Of a stretch of DNA of 64,000 nt, positions 43,480 to 56,394 are shown in pieces. A model generated the notes under the pieces. That model saw only the letters and a list, made by a program, of their open reading frames with translations, had not been told where the DNA came from and did no database searches. This stretch comes from Inia geoffrensis. Taxonomy: Eukaryota > Chordata > Mammalia > Artiodactyla > Iniidae. A program made the position numbers and the translations under genes. Numbering within the stretch: position 1 is the stretch's first letter; each line of letters starts with the position of its first letter. The stretch is taken from NCBI GenBank assembly GCA_036417435.1, contig CM070901.1, positions 11,010,001 to 11,074,000 on the forward strand, written 5' to 3'.

Positions 43480-44255
43480 TTTTAAAGTAATTAAAGCTTT
43501 TCAGTAAAAAAGAGAATTCATATTTCAAATTTGCTGAGAGAGCAGATATTAAATATTCTTACTATAAACACACACACATACATACACAAATGGTAACTAT
43601 GTGAGGTGATAGATGTATTAAGTTATCATATCAATAGGGAAGAGCAAATCTGACTCCATATTGGATCTGTTTCTTTCACTTTAACCTTTGTATTCTATTG
43701 CTTTTGTGACAAGTTAATCACTAAAGGGATGTTGCCTATGGCTGGAAGTATACATAAAGGCCCGTCTCAGGGAACCCTCCCTCTGATGCCTGAGCATTAA
43801 GCAAAAATACTTTTGTTTAGTTCACAGGAGACATTCTGACCAAGCCCACCTGTGAATGGCTGTAGGAAAGAAGAAATTAAAACATCTCCTCAGGAGTCTG
43901 GCCAGGACCAGGAAATATTAATATTTGCAACAACTTTTCACCTTTCTAACTTTACCTCCTCTCCTCCCACTCTTTGTCTATAAAAGAAACCTGAATTCTA
44001 ACTTGGGTAAGATGGTTCTCTGGGACACTAGTCCACCATTTCCTTGCTTTGCTAGCTTTCTGAATAAAGTCGATATTCCTTGCCTCAACAACTTGTCTCC
44101 TGATTTTTTGGCCTGTTGTATGGTGAGCAGTATGAGCTTGGTAAAAACTGTGGTAATCATTTCACAATATATACATATACTAAAGCATCACCTTAAATTT
44201 ACACAGTGTTATTGTCAATTATATCTCAGTAAATCTGGGGGAAAGAAAGCAAGAG
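43480..44255 (+). mobile_element. Old L1 3' end split by an LTR
   Basis: The phrases GCTGAGAGAGCAGATATTAAATATTCTTAC and TGGTAACTATGTGAGGTGATAGATG (43535-43618) continue at about 44148 with GTGGTAATCATTTCACAATATATACATATAC and ATTGTCAATTATATCTCAGTAAA. This is one old L1 3' UTR interrupted by the LTR at about 43622-44145. Confidence 0.82.
43622..44145 (+). mobile_element. Solo LTR of an endogenous retrovirus (family 4)
   Basis: Inserted in an old L1 3' UTR. Shows a TATAAAAG promoter box near 43978, CTTGCTTTGCTAGCTTTCTGAATAAAG with the poly(A) signal at 44063-44068, and the U5 end TGTTGTATGGTGAGCAGTATGAGCTTGG. Such U5 ends are typical of class I ERVs. The 122-codon frame at 43925 lies across the R/U5 part and is not a gene. 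Exact ends unresolved. Confidence 0.78.
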
Positions 44256-47200
44256 AGAGAGAGAAAGAGAGAGAATTCATCCAAAAGAGTTAAAGAGTTA
44301 ATGGGAAAGTAGAATATTACATACCATCTGTTAAAAATGTAAATTAAACTTTCTCAGTTTTTGCCTTGCTCTCATAAAGACTATATACAAAAAAAAAAAA
44401 AAAGGCAAGGAATTTTATTTTAATTTAAGGTTGCAAAAAAAAGCCAAAATACATAAAATTATAAACATGTTTATATCTTTGAAAATCAGATAAGTTATTA
44501 TTTCCTAAAAACACATGTAAGGATATTTAATCATAAACAGCATTTTGCAAATAATTTATTCTTTAGCTCAATGAAGTGAAGACTTTGATAAGTAGATTCC
44601 TGTGAGACTCATAATATGTTTTATATTATGTGAACATAAACAAGTATTTCATTTAAACTTTTGGCAGTTTTGCTTTTAAAGATTTAATACTTTCTTAAAT
44701 TATTAATATTAACACTTATTTTATAATGATTTTTGTGAATATGTACATATTTTATATTTTCTGATACCTCTATGAATTTGGGACTTCAACTCATAAATTA
44801 TTGAGATAAAAATATTCTGAAATAATCTGGGAAACTAAAACTTTTTATACCATATATTCTAGAAATAACTGATAATTTTAAACGTTAATTAGTTTTATAT
44901 GAAATTTTGGTTTGCAAAAGATAAAAAATACACGTGTGTTTATATGCTTCCATTATTTAATTGAAATACTGGATCTTTTCTCTGGCTCAAGAAGTGAACT
45001 ATACCTCTTTTGGATAATTCTTATTGGGTGATACTTTTCTTAGACCTATATGTTCTCAGCCAATAAAAAATGTGGAGCCTAAATAGAGAAAATTTGAAGC
45101 TACATTGTCACAGCGTGAATCAAACCAGATGCTTTTTATTCGTAAACATCTTGACTCTTTATAACTCCAGAAATTAGTAAAGTAGGTAGTCATTTCTCAT
45201 AGTTTCTTATTATACACATAATTAATTTTACAAGTTTTAAAACTGTAGGTTTAAAAACTTTAAAATTCTGTAATTTAAGCGCATTAATTTTTATGAATTA
45301 ATATATCTAGTTATATTAAGTTGGTAATAAAGTGGGTGTTAAAGAGAGATGATATCTGGTTACTCAGCAAAGATAAAAGGATGGTAAAAACTTCATTTGG
45401 GGGCTAACATTATATTTAAAAGCTCTACAAGCACAGTGGCTCTAATACGAAATTGCTAATTGTGCTCCACTATAACCAAAAATTGTATACACTTTTATGT
45501 CTTGTTACCTATCATGTAGATTTATTCACGTGTACTTGTTAGATATGTAGACTATTATGCTAGCTTTGTTAAGATGAAACCTTTTCAGTTAGGTTAGAAG
45601 TTGCACTATGGATTAGAACTTAAATAGGTGTTAAATCTAATATTGGAGAAAAAGAAGAAAATATCATTATTTATTATATCCTTCTAGGTCTGTTCATGAG
45701 GGTGGCTTGGAGGCATTGTCACCCCAGTTACACTGATATTTAGCTCTAATAGTTAGGTTTTTATTTCTGATATGATTTTCCTCTAAAAGCAAGCAGGACT
45801 CCTCAGGAAATCACCGATTCCCATCTGGAGTTAGGAGGGTACAATGTGGGCAGGAAATAATTTATTATTGCCAGAAAGCAAGATTGGGTAAAACTTTATC
45901 ATATCTCTTGGCATCTAAAGGACACAGCTGCTTAACCTCCCACTGGTCAAGCTCTGATAAATTTATTTAAAATATATTATATTTAATAAACTGAAAATTC
46001 GTTGAACCTGCCAAAAATAAAACAAAACAAAAGCCATATGTCCATAATAACACTCAAAAGAAAAAAACACTCTACCTTCATGGCACTCTATTCAGACTGA
46101 TTTTATGAGTCATATAAAATATTAATAGTTATTTTTCCAGATTATAAAAAGAATCATACATGTTTAGCCTCAGAAAGAGTCTTAATAGTATTTCAGACCC
46201 CAAATGTTCTTGTTCACCAGATAAAACAAAGGCCTATGCTATGCTCTCCAAACTGTATAAATGCTAGTGTTAGAATGCATTAATGAGCTGTGTTAAGACA
46301 TTCCACTCAATATTATGTATAATTTGGTACCAGATCCTCCACCATTCAAAACTGCAAGTGCACTGTGATTTAAACAACCAAACCTAAAAGTAATCATGTT
46401 TGTTGCTGCAATATAGCCTGGTCTATTTTGTCTATATAGTCACATAAGCTAGAGGCTCCCCTATTTAAGTTAGGGAGCAGACCGACAGTTTCAGGCAATG
46501 TCAACAACCCTTCAGGGAGCTTCAAGTCTACTTCCTTGCTGATCTTTGCATAGGGCTATATCATGCTTTCTCATACACAGATTTACATTTGCTTTTTTAA
46601 CTGAGAATGAGCCCTAGTCATCTCAGGAGTAATGTTAAACTTTTGAAGAACAGATAGATCAGTGAGGATATCAAGCTCTTGTCCATTTGAGAAAACAAAA
46701 AATTACTTGAACGACAGCCATTCAAGTAAACCATGCGTGGCAATTACCCTTGTGATTCCTTGTTGCTGTCATCAAATTACAAACTAGTGAAAATATGAGT
46801 TTCAGGAACAAAAATTTGCCAAAAATAAACAGAGAACAATTAATAAGTGCTAAGATTGACTGAACGTGTTAGCCGTCATAAAATTTATGGGCTTTTACCC
46901 AACTTCTTTTATCAACCATATGTTTATTAAACACAAGGACCTAAATATTAAGATATTATTGAAAAGATTCAAATGGAGTTAAAGCAAACTAAGTAAAAAC
47001 CATTTTAACAATGTCAAATATGGAACACATAAATCTTTCTCTGTGAAAATGTCCATATTCACAATAGATTAGTGATAACAAGGCCAGTTATTTTGACCAA
47101 ATTATAACAGAAATAATGCAACAGAGTAATGCTATTTATTTAATGCTAGCCAGCAAAGTAGGCAAATAAAAATAGATAAGAACTTCTGCTAAAAAATGTA

Positions 47201-47949
47201 ATATACAAAATATTCTATTTTTGCCTAGTACTCCACAAGCAGTTTTAATTTTTTATTTACTGGCCCACAGGCTGGACAAAAGATAAAACACAACTCTCTG
47301 AAGGCAGTGTAAAGTGACCAAAGCTGAGTTTCAACCCTTGAAAGAAGACAATACCACTAGGTTTATATGGCTTCCCCAGAGCCCCCAGCCCCTGCTTTCT
47401 GCAACCCAACACTGCAAGGCAGTAGATTTAAGACTACGAAAGAAATAATTATAATTCCTAGCAACTGAAAAAGGAAAAGAAGCTTAGTGCAATGGGATAT
47501 GGTGTCAATAAGCCATAACTGCCCTTGAAATATTTGCCAAACTATTTAATTATACATGTGTGTTTTAATGAGGAACGAGAGAAAAGAACTGTGCACATGT
47601 AGGGTGCAGGGTTGCAATGAAATAATAAGCCTCTATACATAATTTTGGTTTGTTCTCCTGAGGATGTGAGATTCCAGTTTGTATTACATGTGCAGGCTGC
47701 CAAACCTCAAGTCAAGAAATTAACTTTAATACACCGGTGATTTACCTCTATTCAGTTCTTGTAGGACTCCCATATACAGATTTTCAACTACGTAAGCTCA
47801 CGATTCCATTAAAATATAAACTGAGGAGATACAACAAAATCGATGAGCAAAAACAGAGAGAACAAATTGTCCATATTGTACTGGCAATCTTAATTACTGT
47901 AATATACAATAAAATAGAATTATTATGATTAAAATGAATGACAACGAAA
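44256..47949. other. Long AT-rich unique region, no gene seen
   Basis: Apart from an A16 run at about 44389 and short purine repeats at 44249-44275, I recognise no repeat or gene here. It is the longest stretch in the window without recognisable mobile elements. The only frame over 60 codons (47737-47928) has no known domain. Confidence 0.5.
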
Positions 47950-47989
47950 TTTTCAGAAAATATGTTTGTCCACTCAAAAGAATCTACAG

Positions 47990-48950
47990 AAAATTAGAAT
48001 TTATAAGTGCATTTAGTTAGGTTGCTGGATCTAAGGGTAATATTAAAAATCAATTGCTTTGCTACGCCACAGCAACAAAAAATTGAAAACTAAAATTTTA
48101 AAAATGTTTACGAAAAAATATATGCAAGAATGTTATGGAGCATTTTATAAAACCTCCTGAAGTACATAAAAAATGTTTAAACAAATAAAGATCTATAGTA
48201 TTTCAAAGAGATCAAAATAATATGATAAACATATCACTTTTCTCCAAATTAATAAATTAATTCATTAATTTCCAAATAAACTCCTAATTGGTTTTGTGAA
48301 TATGTGAAAACACATTGATTCAAATTTTTGTGGTCACAAAAACTGCAAAAAAGGTGATATAGTATTGAAGAACAAATTATAAGAAATGGCCTGATAGTTA
48401 TCAAGAATGTTTATAAAGGTGTAATTATTAAGATAATGTGATATGGGTGTTATGAAAAAAATAACTTAGTTGAATTCAATAAACAGCCAAATAGACCCAC
48501 AAACATGGGAATTTGAGGCATGACATTGCATGGGTAGAAGAAAATGTTAACTAAACGGAGCTGGACCATTTGCTTATTAACTGAAAGAAATGAATACCTA
48601 CCTCTATCATGTGCAAAAATATATTCTGGGGTTTATAGAACTGAAATTGGAAAGAAAATACTTAAAACTTCTGAAGAAATATAAGGGAATATTTTTATAA
48701 TACTAGGGTAGGTAAATATGTCTTATGGCACACATAAACACATAATAAAAAGAAAAAATTGATAAATGTTGATTCATTTGACTTTAAAAGTCCTTTATTC
48801 AACAAAATTCATGATAAAATGATAAGAAAAATGAAAGGCTGCAAAAAAAAAATGTACCAACAAATGTAACAAATGATTAGTATTCAAAATCTATAGCTCA
48901 ATAAAAAGTGAACTATATGGACCCCCCCAAAGAACATCTGAGTTATAAAA

Positions 48951-48990
<40 letters not shown>

Positions 48991-50050
48991 CAGAGATGCT
49001 GAAACTTATAAGTAACTTGGAAATTGCTGATTAAATCCATAATTAGATACCAATAAATGGACAAACATTAAAATTCTTGACATAAAGAAGAGTTGGCAGG
49101 GATATGGAGCATATAGAAATCTCACACACTACTGTTGATAGTTGGTGGAGTTTGAAGGTGCCACAGAAAAATGGTCCCTTTCCCTAATTTAAATATTAAA
49201 ATTAAGAAAGTGTATTGCGTGGGGATCGAAATATTAGCATTAGTGTAAGAAAGACCATATTTGAAGAAGTGGTTCATGTGTGAATCAACAATGGATTACC
49301 TAAGTAAAAAGACTTACTCATCCAGTCCTGGAATTCTTTCATACTAACTTACTCGTGGCTATAATTAGACAAGTATGTTCTCAGTGGACAGGTAGATAAC
49401 TCTATGACAAAAAAATGAGAGAAAATGGGATGGAGAGTGGCTAAAGGTGTGAAAGGAGGTTCCCTTAAATTTGTACGGACATTTTGAGGAGGCATTTTTG
49501 CAACTAGTAATAAAGCAGGTTGATGGACATCTCGACTCAGGAATACAGAGAAATTTTTGTACATATTCAGGAAGAAATTGCACAGGATTGTTTAGAGCAA
49601 CATTATTTTTAATATTTAAAAATGGAACTGAATTTTATATCCATTAACTTGAAAATAGATAAATATACCTGACATATGAACACAAGGGAAGACTATCCCT
49701 CTGTGAAAATAGGTGAACAAACACATTATATATCAATTTAATTGGATGAATCTCATAAATGTTATACAGTGATATAAATAAGTTGCAGAATAATATAATC
49801 AGCATTATTTCTTTGCTGTCATATATAAAACATGAAAAAACTATAGTATAATTATTTTAAAATACATAGGTATGTAATATGAGAAATACATGGAAATTTA
49901 AAAACTCAAACTCAGAATAGTGGTTGCTTCTGAGGCAAATGAAGGGCTGAACTCAAGGAGAGGTACAAAGGCATTAACTGTATTGGGAGAGGAGCACATC
50001 TGTGCTTACCGCATGTAGGATATATTTTAAATGATCTTTAAAAATAAGAA
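47990..50050 (+). mobile_element. Ancient L1 remnant with a (TA)n expansion
   Basis: Scattered but colinear L1 ORF2 phrases: AAACAGCCAAATAGACCCACAAACATGGG, CTGAAATTGGAAAGAAAATACTTAAAAC, GCAAAAAAAAAATGTACCAACAAATGTAACAAATGATTAGTATTC, GGCAGGGATATGGAGCATATAGAAATCTCACACACTACTG, and a 3' part with AATAGTGGTTGCTTCTGAGG. Too decayed to translate. Confidence 0.65.
48952..48989. repeat. (TA)n microsatellite
   Basis: Uninterrupted TA dinucleotides inside the ancient L1. Confidence 0.97.
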
Positions 50051-50539
50051 AAATTAAACAATTTAGCAAAATATAAAGAAGGAATATAGAGCATGTTTAC
50101 AGATTATCATGTTTATCATGAAATGTAAATTGAAATCTATACTTATTATTCCATATCATGGTGATGTCTCATTTATTTATTTACTTATTTATGGCAGAGC
50201 ATTTCTTTGGGATAAGTATTCCATAGGTCACATTTTGGAAAATATTAAGCAAGTGATTTGTTCCAGCAAAGTCTTAGAAAGTTCTGAAAAAATTCGGACA
50301 GGAATTAGTCTCATAATTCTATAGAGGATAGAAGCCATTTAATGTATGGGCAAAAGATCTTAGAAGACATAATAGCTCCTGAGGGTGTCACTGCACAAAA
50401 AAACATGGTACCAAATTTGCCATAAAACTGACTGGCAAAATATTATGCTGCAAGTTCCTCTTGTATGTTTCCAAGGGGACATTATGAGAGAGGTACTGGG
50501 AGACAGGAGCAAGTAACAGTTAAAATGTGGGTTCTTGAA
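50051..50539. other. Spacer, no gene seen
   Basis: No gene; contains a short TTTA tetranucleotide run near 50171-50191. Confidence 0.45.
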
Positions 50540-50750
50540 TAATAGTTCTTGAGTGTGAATCATGGGTCAACCACTTGTTTGCTTTATGATTTTGAGCAAT
50601 TTAATTATACCATTAAACCTATATTTCTTATCTATAAAATGGAGTTAATAAAAGCCCCAAAGTTATAGGGTTATTAATGGGTTTCAATGAGATTGGAAAC
50701 TTCAAGTGCATCTGAAGGTATATAGTGAGTTGCTTAATACACACATTTAT
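50540..50750 (+). mobile_element. MIR SINE
   Basis: MIR core in order: CATGGGTCAACCACTTG, TTATGATTTTGAGCAATTTAATTATACC, TTCTTATCTATAAAATGGAGTTAATAA, ATAGGGTTATTAATGGGTTTCAATGAG. Confidence 0.85.
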
Positions 50751-51135
50751 TTTATTATCATATACCTGTAGACTTGATTTTTAACATAATTACTCTGATA
50801 TTATTTCTTACACTTTCAATTTTTAAATATAAATTGTAATTTAAATATTTATTTTGCTACAAATATGGTAATCACAAAAAATAATGTCATATCCTACCAA
50901 TGCGCCACCCAATAACCTGCACAAATTCATTCACATTCTGTAAGATAGTAGTATTTTACTATTTACAAGTCAAATTTCTGGCCTGCTAACTGGAGCAGAG
51001 AGGAATCATGAGCACAGGCCTAAGGAAAACTGCCTCTCACTAAATGAAATGGATAATATGTAACCAAGAACAACTGCCCTAACAGTTATGCCCTAAAGCT
51101 TCACAGTATTTAATCACGAAAGAAGAATTCAGGCC

Positions 51136-51263
51136 CACATATAGATAATGATAGATAATAGATAGATGATAGATAGATGATAGATGATTGATTGATGATA
51201 GATAGCTGATAGACAAATTATAGATAGATGATAGGTAGACCGACAGGTAGGTAGATAGATATA
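51136..51263. repeat. (GATA)n-type degenerate microsatellite
   Basis: Many GATA, GATG and GTAG tetranucleotides with interruptions. Confidence 0.9.
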
Positions 51264-52009
51264 AATAGAAAGAAATTTACATTTGCCTTCCTAGCACCCA
51301 GTGTAAATCACACGGAATACATTAAGTATAAGCAAGTATACTTATACATAAGTATAAGGTTGCAGTGCTTTAATTGATATCTTAGTTTTTAGAAATTAAA
51401 AAATCTTTAATGTAATCATACTAGTAAAGTAATATGACAACTAGCATGGGGGATAGATTATCATAATTTCTATAGTCTTTCAAGAGATAACAGTTATCTT
51501 ACAGTCAGCCATATCCGTTTCTTTCAAGGTAGAAGTGTGCAGTTCCAAACAGAAAATAAATGACCATCTTTGAAATAAACATTAATAAGGGAAGCATTAC
51601 ACTCAAATATGCTTCATTCTTTTATTCCCATTTTTGTCTTTCAGTGACATATATACTTTCCCTTCTAATTTCTGAATAAGTTAGGTTTTTATTTCAAAAT
51701 GTAGAATATAATTTGCCTTCACTATTAATCTCAAATATACTTCTTAATACTGCACTTCGGGTAGACATTTCCAGGGTGTTATCATCATCAGCTTTGCCAT
51801 AAGCTTGATTTAGAGAAAAAGAAAAATGAAAGTACTTCTGCTTTCAGCTCTGATGTATAAAGACCTTGAATATCATCACTTCCATCTTTTCAACAAGAAG
51901 ATTCTTGACAAATTGAAAATTAGTGACTTTTCCTGGATCCATTAGAGGGACTGGTGTTGCAATGCAAACTGTGCTACATACTACGGAGGGATAGGTGACT
52001 CAATTAATA
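51264..52009. other. Spacer, no gene seen
   Basis: No gene or confident repeat. Confidence 0.45.
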
Positions 52010-52317
52010 TTGTTAAAATGAAGAAGAGGAAGAATTAGTGGTAGGAGTGTGAGAAGGACTCAGCCCAATTTTGCTGGCTTTGAGGAGGGTGGACTGGGGC
52101 CATGAGCCAAAACAGGTGGGCTGTCTTTAGAAGCTGGGAAAGAAAAGGAGAGATTCTTCCTTAGAGCTTCCAGAAAAGATCTTGATTTTAGCTCAATGAG
52201 ACCAATTTTCAGACTTCTAACCTCCAGAACTATAAGATCCTATATTTGTGTTATTTTAACCACTAAGATTTTGGTAAATTGTTACGAAAGCAATAGAAAA
52301 CTAACAGAAGTGCTAAG
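52010..52317 (+). mobile_element. Old LTR-like interspersed repeat (MLT1-like)
   Basis: GTGAGAAGGACTCAGCCCAATTTTGCTGGCTTTGAGG, GGGGCCATGAGCCAA, TTTTAGCTCAATGAGACC, CAGACTTCTAACCTCCAGAACTATAAGAT and GCAATAGAAAACTAACAG appear in the order of a common mammalian MLT1-like LTR. Related to the inverted copy at 40.5-41.0 kb. Confidence 0.7.
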
Positions 52318-52319
52318 GG

Positions 52320-52369
52320 CCAGGTCCTGTTGGAAATAGAAGTAGTAAGGGCCAGGTCCTGCTGGAAAT
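52320..52369. repeat. Short imperfect tandem repeat
   Basis: GGGCCAGGTCCTG followed by T/C and TGGAAAT occurs twice, at 52317 and 52349, about 32 bases apart. Confidence 0.85.
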
Positions 52370-52439
52370 GTTTCCCTTCTGAAGGCCCATTCAATCTGCC
52401 CTACGCAAAGAGCTTCTGTTACTACAGACATCATGACCA

Positions 52440-52640
52440 TGGCTAAGTACTCACTATCACCCAGTATCTTGCTAAATTCTTACAACACTCCCAATGAGTT
52501 ATGTATCATTATTCAGATATTATGGATGAAGAAACTGAGGCTCAAAAGTTCTTGCCAAAATTCCAACATTTAGAAAAGGCCAGTCCTAGGATTTTTAACT
52601 CAGATTTTCTGATTCCAAATTCATATTTTTCCATTGCATC
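52440..52640 (-). mobile_element. MIR-like SINE, inverted
   Basis: ATTCTTACAACACTCCCAATGAG, TATTATGGATGAAGAAACTGAGGCTCAAAAG, TCTTGCCAAAATTCC and CTCAGATTTTCTGATTCC follow the inverted MIR layout. Confidence 0.75.
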
Positions 52641-52833
52641 CAGTTCCCTACTGTGAACATAAAGTTTCAGCTTGTGCAAAACAATCCACCCAAAACCCCT
52701 AAAATGTAATATTTCCACTCTTTTGCACCACTCTCCCCATATTATTATAACAGCCACACATTTGTGTGTATCCCTAATATGAAACATTACAATGTTATGT
52801 GACAATATTAAATTTGTTTAAAATTATTTATTT

Positions 52834-53051
52834 ATTTTTTGTTTTGTTTTGTTTTTTTTGCAGTACGCGGGCCTCTCACTGTTGTGGCCTCTCCCGTTGT
52901 GGAACACAGGCTCTGGACGCGCAGGCCCAGCAGCCATGGCTCACAGGCCCAGCCGCTCCGTGGCACGTGGGATCTTCCCAGACCGGGGCACGAACCCGTG
53001 TCCCCTGCATCGGCAGGCGGACTCTCAGCCACTGCGCCACCAGGGAAGCCC
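52834..53051 (-). mobile_element. CHR-2-like SINE (copy 5)
   Basis: Inverted, with a T-rich tail interrupted by G (52834-52860) and head at about 53051. The exact 15 bp direct repeat TAAAATTATTTATTT is at 52819-52833 and 53052-53066. The long frames here simply read through SINE sequence. Confidence 0.97.
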
Positions 53052-53066
53052 TAAAATTATTTATTT

Positions 53067-54397
53067 TTAATTGCTTAGAGATGCTCAATTTTATTTTTAC
53101 AGATCTACCACTATATTTCAGAAGTGTCTCCAGCCAACTTTGTTCGTATTTCAATCAGCCTCAGGATTCCCTACAGACTTCCACCCTCTTTTGTTTCAGG
53201 GACATTGTTAGGGAAGACACCTTAGCAGATGGGAAAACCCGTGCAGATAAAAATAGCTTTGTGTTGGGGTAAGAGGTCACAATTGTTTCTTACTAATGCT
53301 CCTTTGCTAAATAACTTATCTCCAAAATTCTGGAACCTTTTTCCTTACCTAGACCTGGAGGGTTTGCTAGTACTTGGTAGATGATAAATGCACTGAGGCA
53401 GAGATAACATGTTAATTGATTAATAGTCCCTTGATGTAGCTCAGTGTGTGCCTTAAATAAGGTGTCAAGTTAATGCTAAAAGAAGAATCCATGTTGAACT
53501 CTAGCTCCTGCTTGTCATTGATGAACTGTCCTGTGAATGCTCCCGCCTAAACAGTCATGTTATCCATGAGGCCCTGGCTACTGAGCAGGGCACCTGATGC
53601 CTGTTTCTCTTGATATCTGCTCCTCATATTGTGGCTCTGACTGTGTCAGTACGACCTGAATTTAACTTGCATAGTTGAAAGAAAATATCATGGCTAAGAA
53701 CAGTGCTGAATATAAACACAAAATTAACATGTCAAACTACATGGGAAAAAATTAAAAAAGCAATCCCTCTTTCTAGGTTGTTCTAGTGCAGAGAATCCCC
53801 AATTTTTCCTTTTACACTCTTTCAATATTGCATGTAAACAGGGTTTTCCTAGAGAGCAGTGGGAAATATATAAAATTAGGAAGTTTCACATTCAATTTAA
53901 ATTTTGGCCAGCTCTTATAATATTTGTTGTTTTTTTCTGAATTGCCCTGTAGCTATGAAAACTGGTTTCTTGTGTGAAGGCAGCTAGTAGTAGAAACCGG
54001 TTTTATGATTGAATGCATTAGGAAACTTAGGTTTATTAGTATAATTATGGAAATATGGTTAATAGCCTTGGGATATTTCCTTTTTTTTCAAAGAAAAATG
54101 GGAGACTAACATAAGGTAACAATTCGGTTTAAGTAGTAAATATTTGTGAAATACTGAAAGCTGAAAACTTTGGAATATAAGTGTAAAAACTGTTCACTGA
54201 AAATACTTTTATTTATCTCATTATTCATTGTTTTCTCTAAAATGTAAAACATGAAATGTGGTACAAATAACTTTTTAAAACAAACAATAATAAGGGAAAT
54301 GCAGAGATTAAAATAGGCAGAGAAAGGAAAGTTAAACACAGTAAAATCTCAAATAATATTTTTATCTTCGTCCTCTTGATGTATTAAGTAGTAGATT
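53067..54397. other. Intergenic DNA, no gene seen
   Basis: No gene or confident repeat. Confidence 0.5.
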
Positions 54398-54725
54398 AAG
54401 TTGCATATAGGAATGCAAGGATTCTTCAATATAAGCAAACCAATTGATGTGATACACCATATTAACAAATTGAGGATAAAAAACATATGATTATCTCAAT
54501 AGATGCAGAAAAATCTTTTGACAAAATTCAACACTCATTTCTGATTAAAAAAAAAAAAACCTCCAGAAACTAGGCATAGAGGGAACTTACCTCAACATAA
54601 TAAAGGCCATATATGACAAACTCACAGCCAACATCATCCTCAATGGTGAAAAACTGAAAGCATTTCCACTAAGATGAGGAACAAGACAAGGTTGCCTACT
54701 CTCATCACTATTATTCAACACAGTT

Positions 54726-55274
54726 TTGGAAGTTTTAGCCAAAACAATCAGAGAAGAAAAAGAAATAAAAGGAATCCAAATCAGAAAAGAAGTAAAGCTG
54801 TCACTGTTTGCAGATGATATGGTACTATACATAGAGAATCCTAAAGATGCTACCAGAAAACTACTAGAGCTAATCAATGAATTTGGTAAAGTAGCAGGAT
54901 ACAAAACTAATGCACAGAAATCTCTTGCATTCCTATACACTAATGATGAAAAATCTGAAAGAGAAATTAAGGAAACACTCCCATTTACCACTGCAACAAA
55001 AAGAATAAAATACCTAGGAATAAACCTACCTAAGGAGACAAAAGACCTGTATGCAGAAATCTATAAGACACTGATGAAAGAAATTAAAGACGATACAAGC
55101 AAATGGAGAGATATACCATGTTCTTGGATTGGAAGAATCAACATTGTGAAAATGATAATACTACCCAAAGCAATCTACAAATTCAGTGCAATCCCTATCA
55201 AACTACCAATGACATTTTTCACAGAACTAGAAGAAAAAATTTCGCAATTTGTATGGAAACACAAAAGACCCTGA
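54726..55274 (+). pseudogene. L1 ORF2 fragment: RT palm and thumb
   Basis: 182-residue frame with the [14 protein letters not shown] active-site block at about residues 27-40, then the thumb region with the KYLGINL and [11 protein letters not shown] motifs. It ends at a stop at 55272-55274 where intact L1 reads on. Upstream palm sequence lies in another frame across an A-run near 54548-54560 and a stop near 54675. Confidence 0.92.
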
Positions 55275-55548
55275 ATAGCCAAAGCAATCTTGAGAAAGAA
55301 AAACAGAGCTGGAGCAATCAGGTTCCCTGACTTCATACTATACTACAAAGCTACAGTAATCAAGACAGTATGGTACTGGTACCAAAAAAAGAAATACAGA
55401 TCAATGGAGCAGGATAGAAAGCCCAGAGATAAACCCACACACACATGTTCACCTTATTTTTGATAAAGGAGTAAAGAATATACAATGGAGAAAAGACAGC
55501 CTCTTCAATAAGTGGTGCTGGGCAAACTGGATAGCTAAATGTAAAAGT

Positions 55549-56394
55549 ATGAAATTAGAACACTCCCTAACACCATACACAAAAATAAACTCAAAATGGA
55601 TTAAAGACCTAAATGTAAGGCCAGACACTATAAAACTCTTAGAGGAAAACATAGGCAGAACACTCTATGACATAAATCACAGCAAGAGCCTTTTTGACCC
55701 ACCTCCTAGAGAAATGGAAATAAAAACAAAAATAAACAAATGGGACCTAATGAAACTTAAAAGCTTTTGCACAGCAAAGGACACCATAAACAAGACGAAA
55801 AGACACCCCTCAGAATGGGAGAAAATATTTGCAAATGAAGCAACTGACAAAGGATTACTCTCCAAAATTTACAAGCAGCTCATGAAGCTCAATATCAAAA
55901 AAACAAACAACCCAATCCAAAAATGGGGAGAAGGCCTAAATAGACATTTCTCCAAAGAAAATATACAGATTGCCAACAAACACATGAAAGACTGCTCAAG
56001 ATCACTAATCATTAGAGAAATGCAAATCCAAACTACAATGAGGTATCACCTCACACCAGTCAGAATGGCCATCATCAAAAAATCTAGAAACAATAAATGC
56101 TGGAGAGGGTGTGGAGAAAAGGGAACCCTGTTGCACTGTTGGTGGGAATGTAAATTGATACAGTCACTATGGAGAACAGTATGGAGATTCCTTAGAAAAC
56201 TAAAAATAGAACCACTATACGACCCAGCAATCCCACTACTGGGCATATACCCTGAGAAAATCATAATTCAAAAAGAGTCATGTACCACAGTGTCCACTGC
56301 AGCTCTATTTACAATAGCGAAGACATGGAAGCAACCTAAGTGCCCGACAGATGAATGGATAAAGAAAATGTGGCACATATATACAATGGAATGA
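55549..56394 (+). pseudogene. L1 ORF2 fragment: C-terminal segment
   Basis: 281 residues, the longest open frame of the window. It covers the ORF2p C-terminal region, including the cysteine motif ([18 protein letters not shown], about residues 190-207), and stops just before the natural ORF2 end ([14 protein letters not shown]), where an insertion of a few bases (ATGAATTTTAC) changes the frame. Retains a nearly complete domain but lacks promoter, start and the enzymatic part. Confidence 0.92.

Noticed and set aside
51136..51263. CRISPR-like or regularly spaced array
   Set aside because: It is a degenerate GATA tetranucleotide repeat with no spacers, in a mammalian genome.
52799..53272. 157-codon plus-strand frame as a gene
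   Set aside because: Most of it is CHR-2 SINE sequence read through in a chance frame; similar frames occur at 15.8, 18.3, 19.6 and 30.3 kb for the same reason.
55549..56394. 281-codon frame as a domesticated host gene
   Set aside because: It is the C-terminal part of L1 ORF2 within an ordinary truncated L1 with tail and target duplication; nothing suggests selection.
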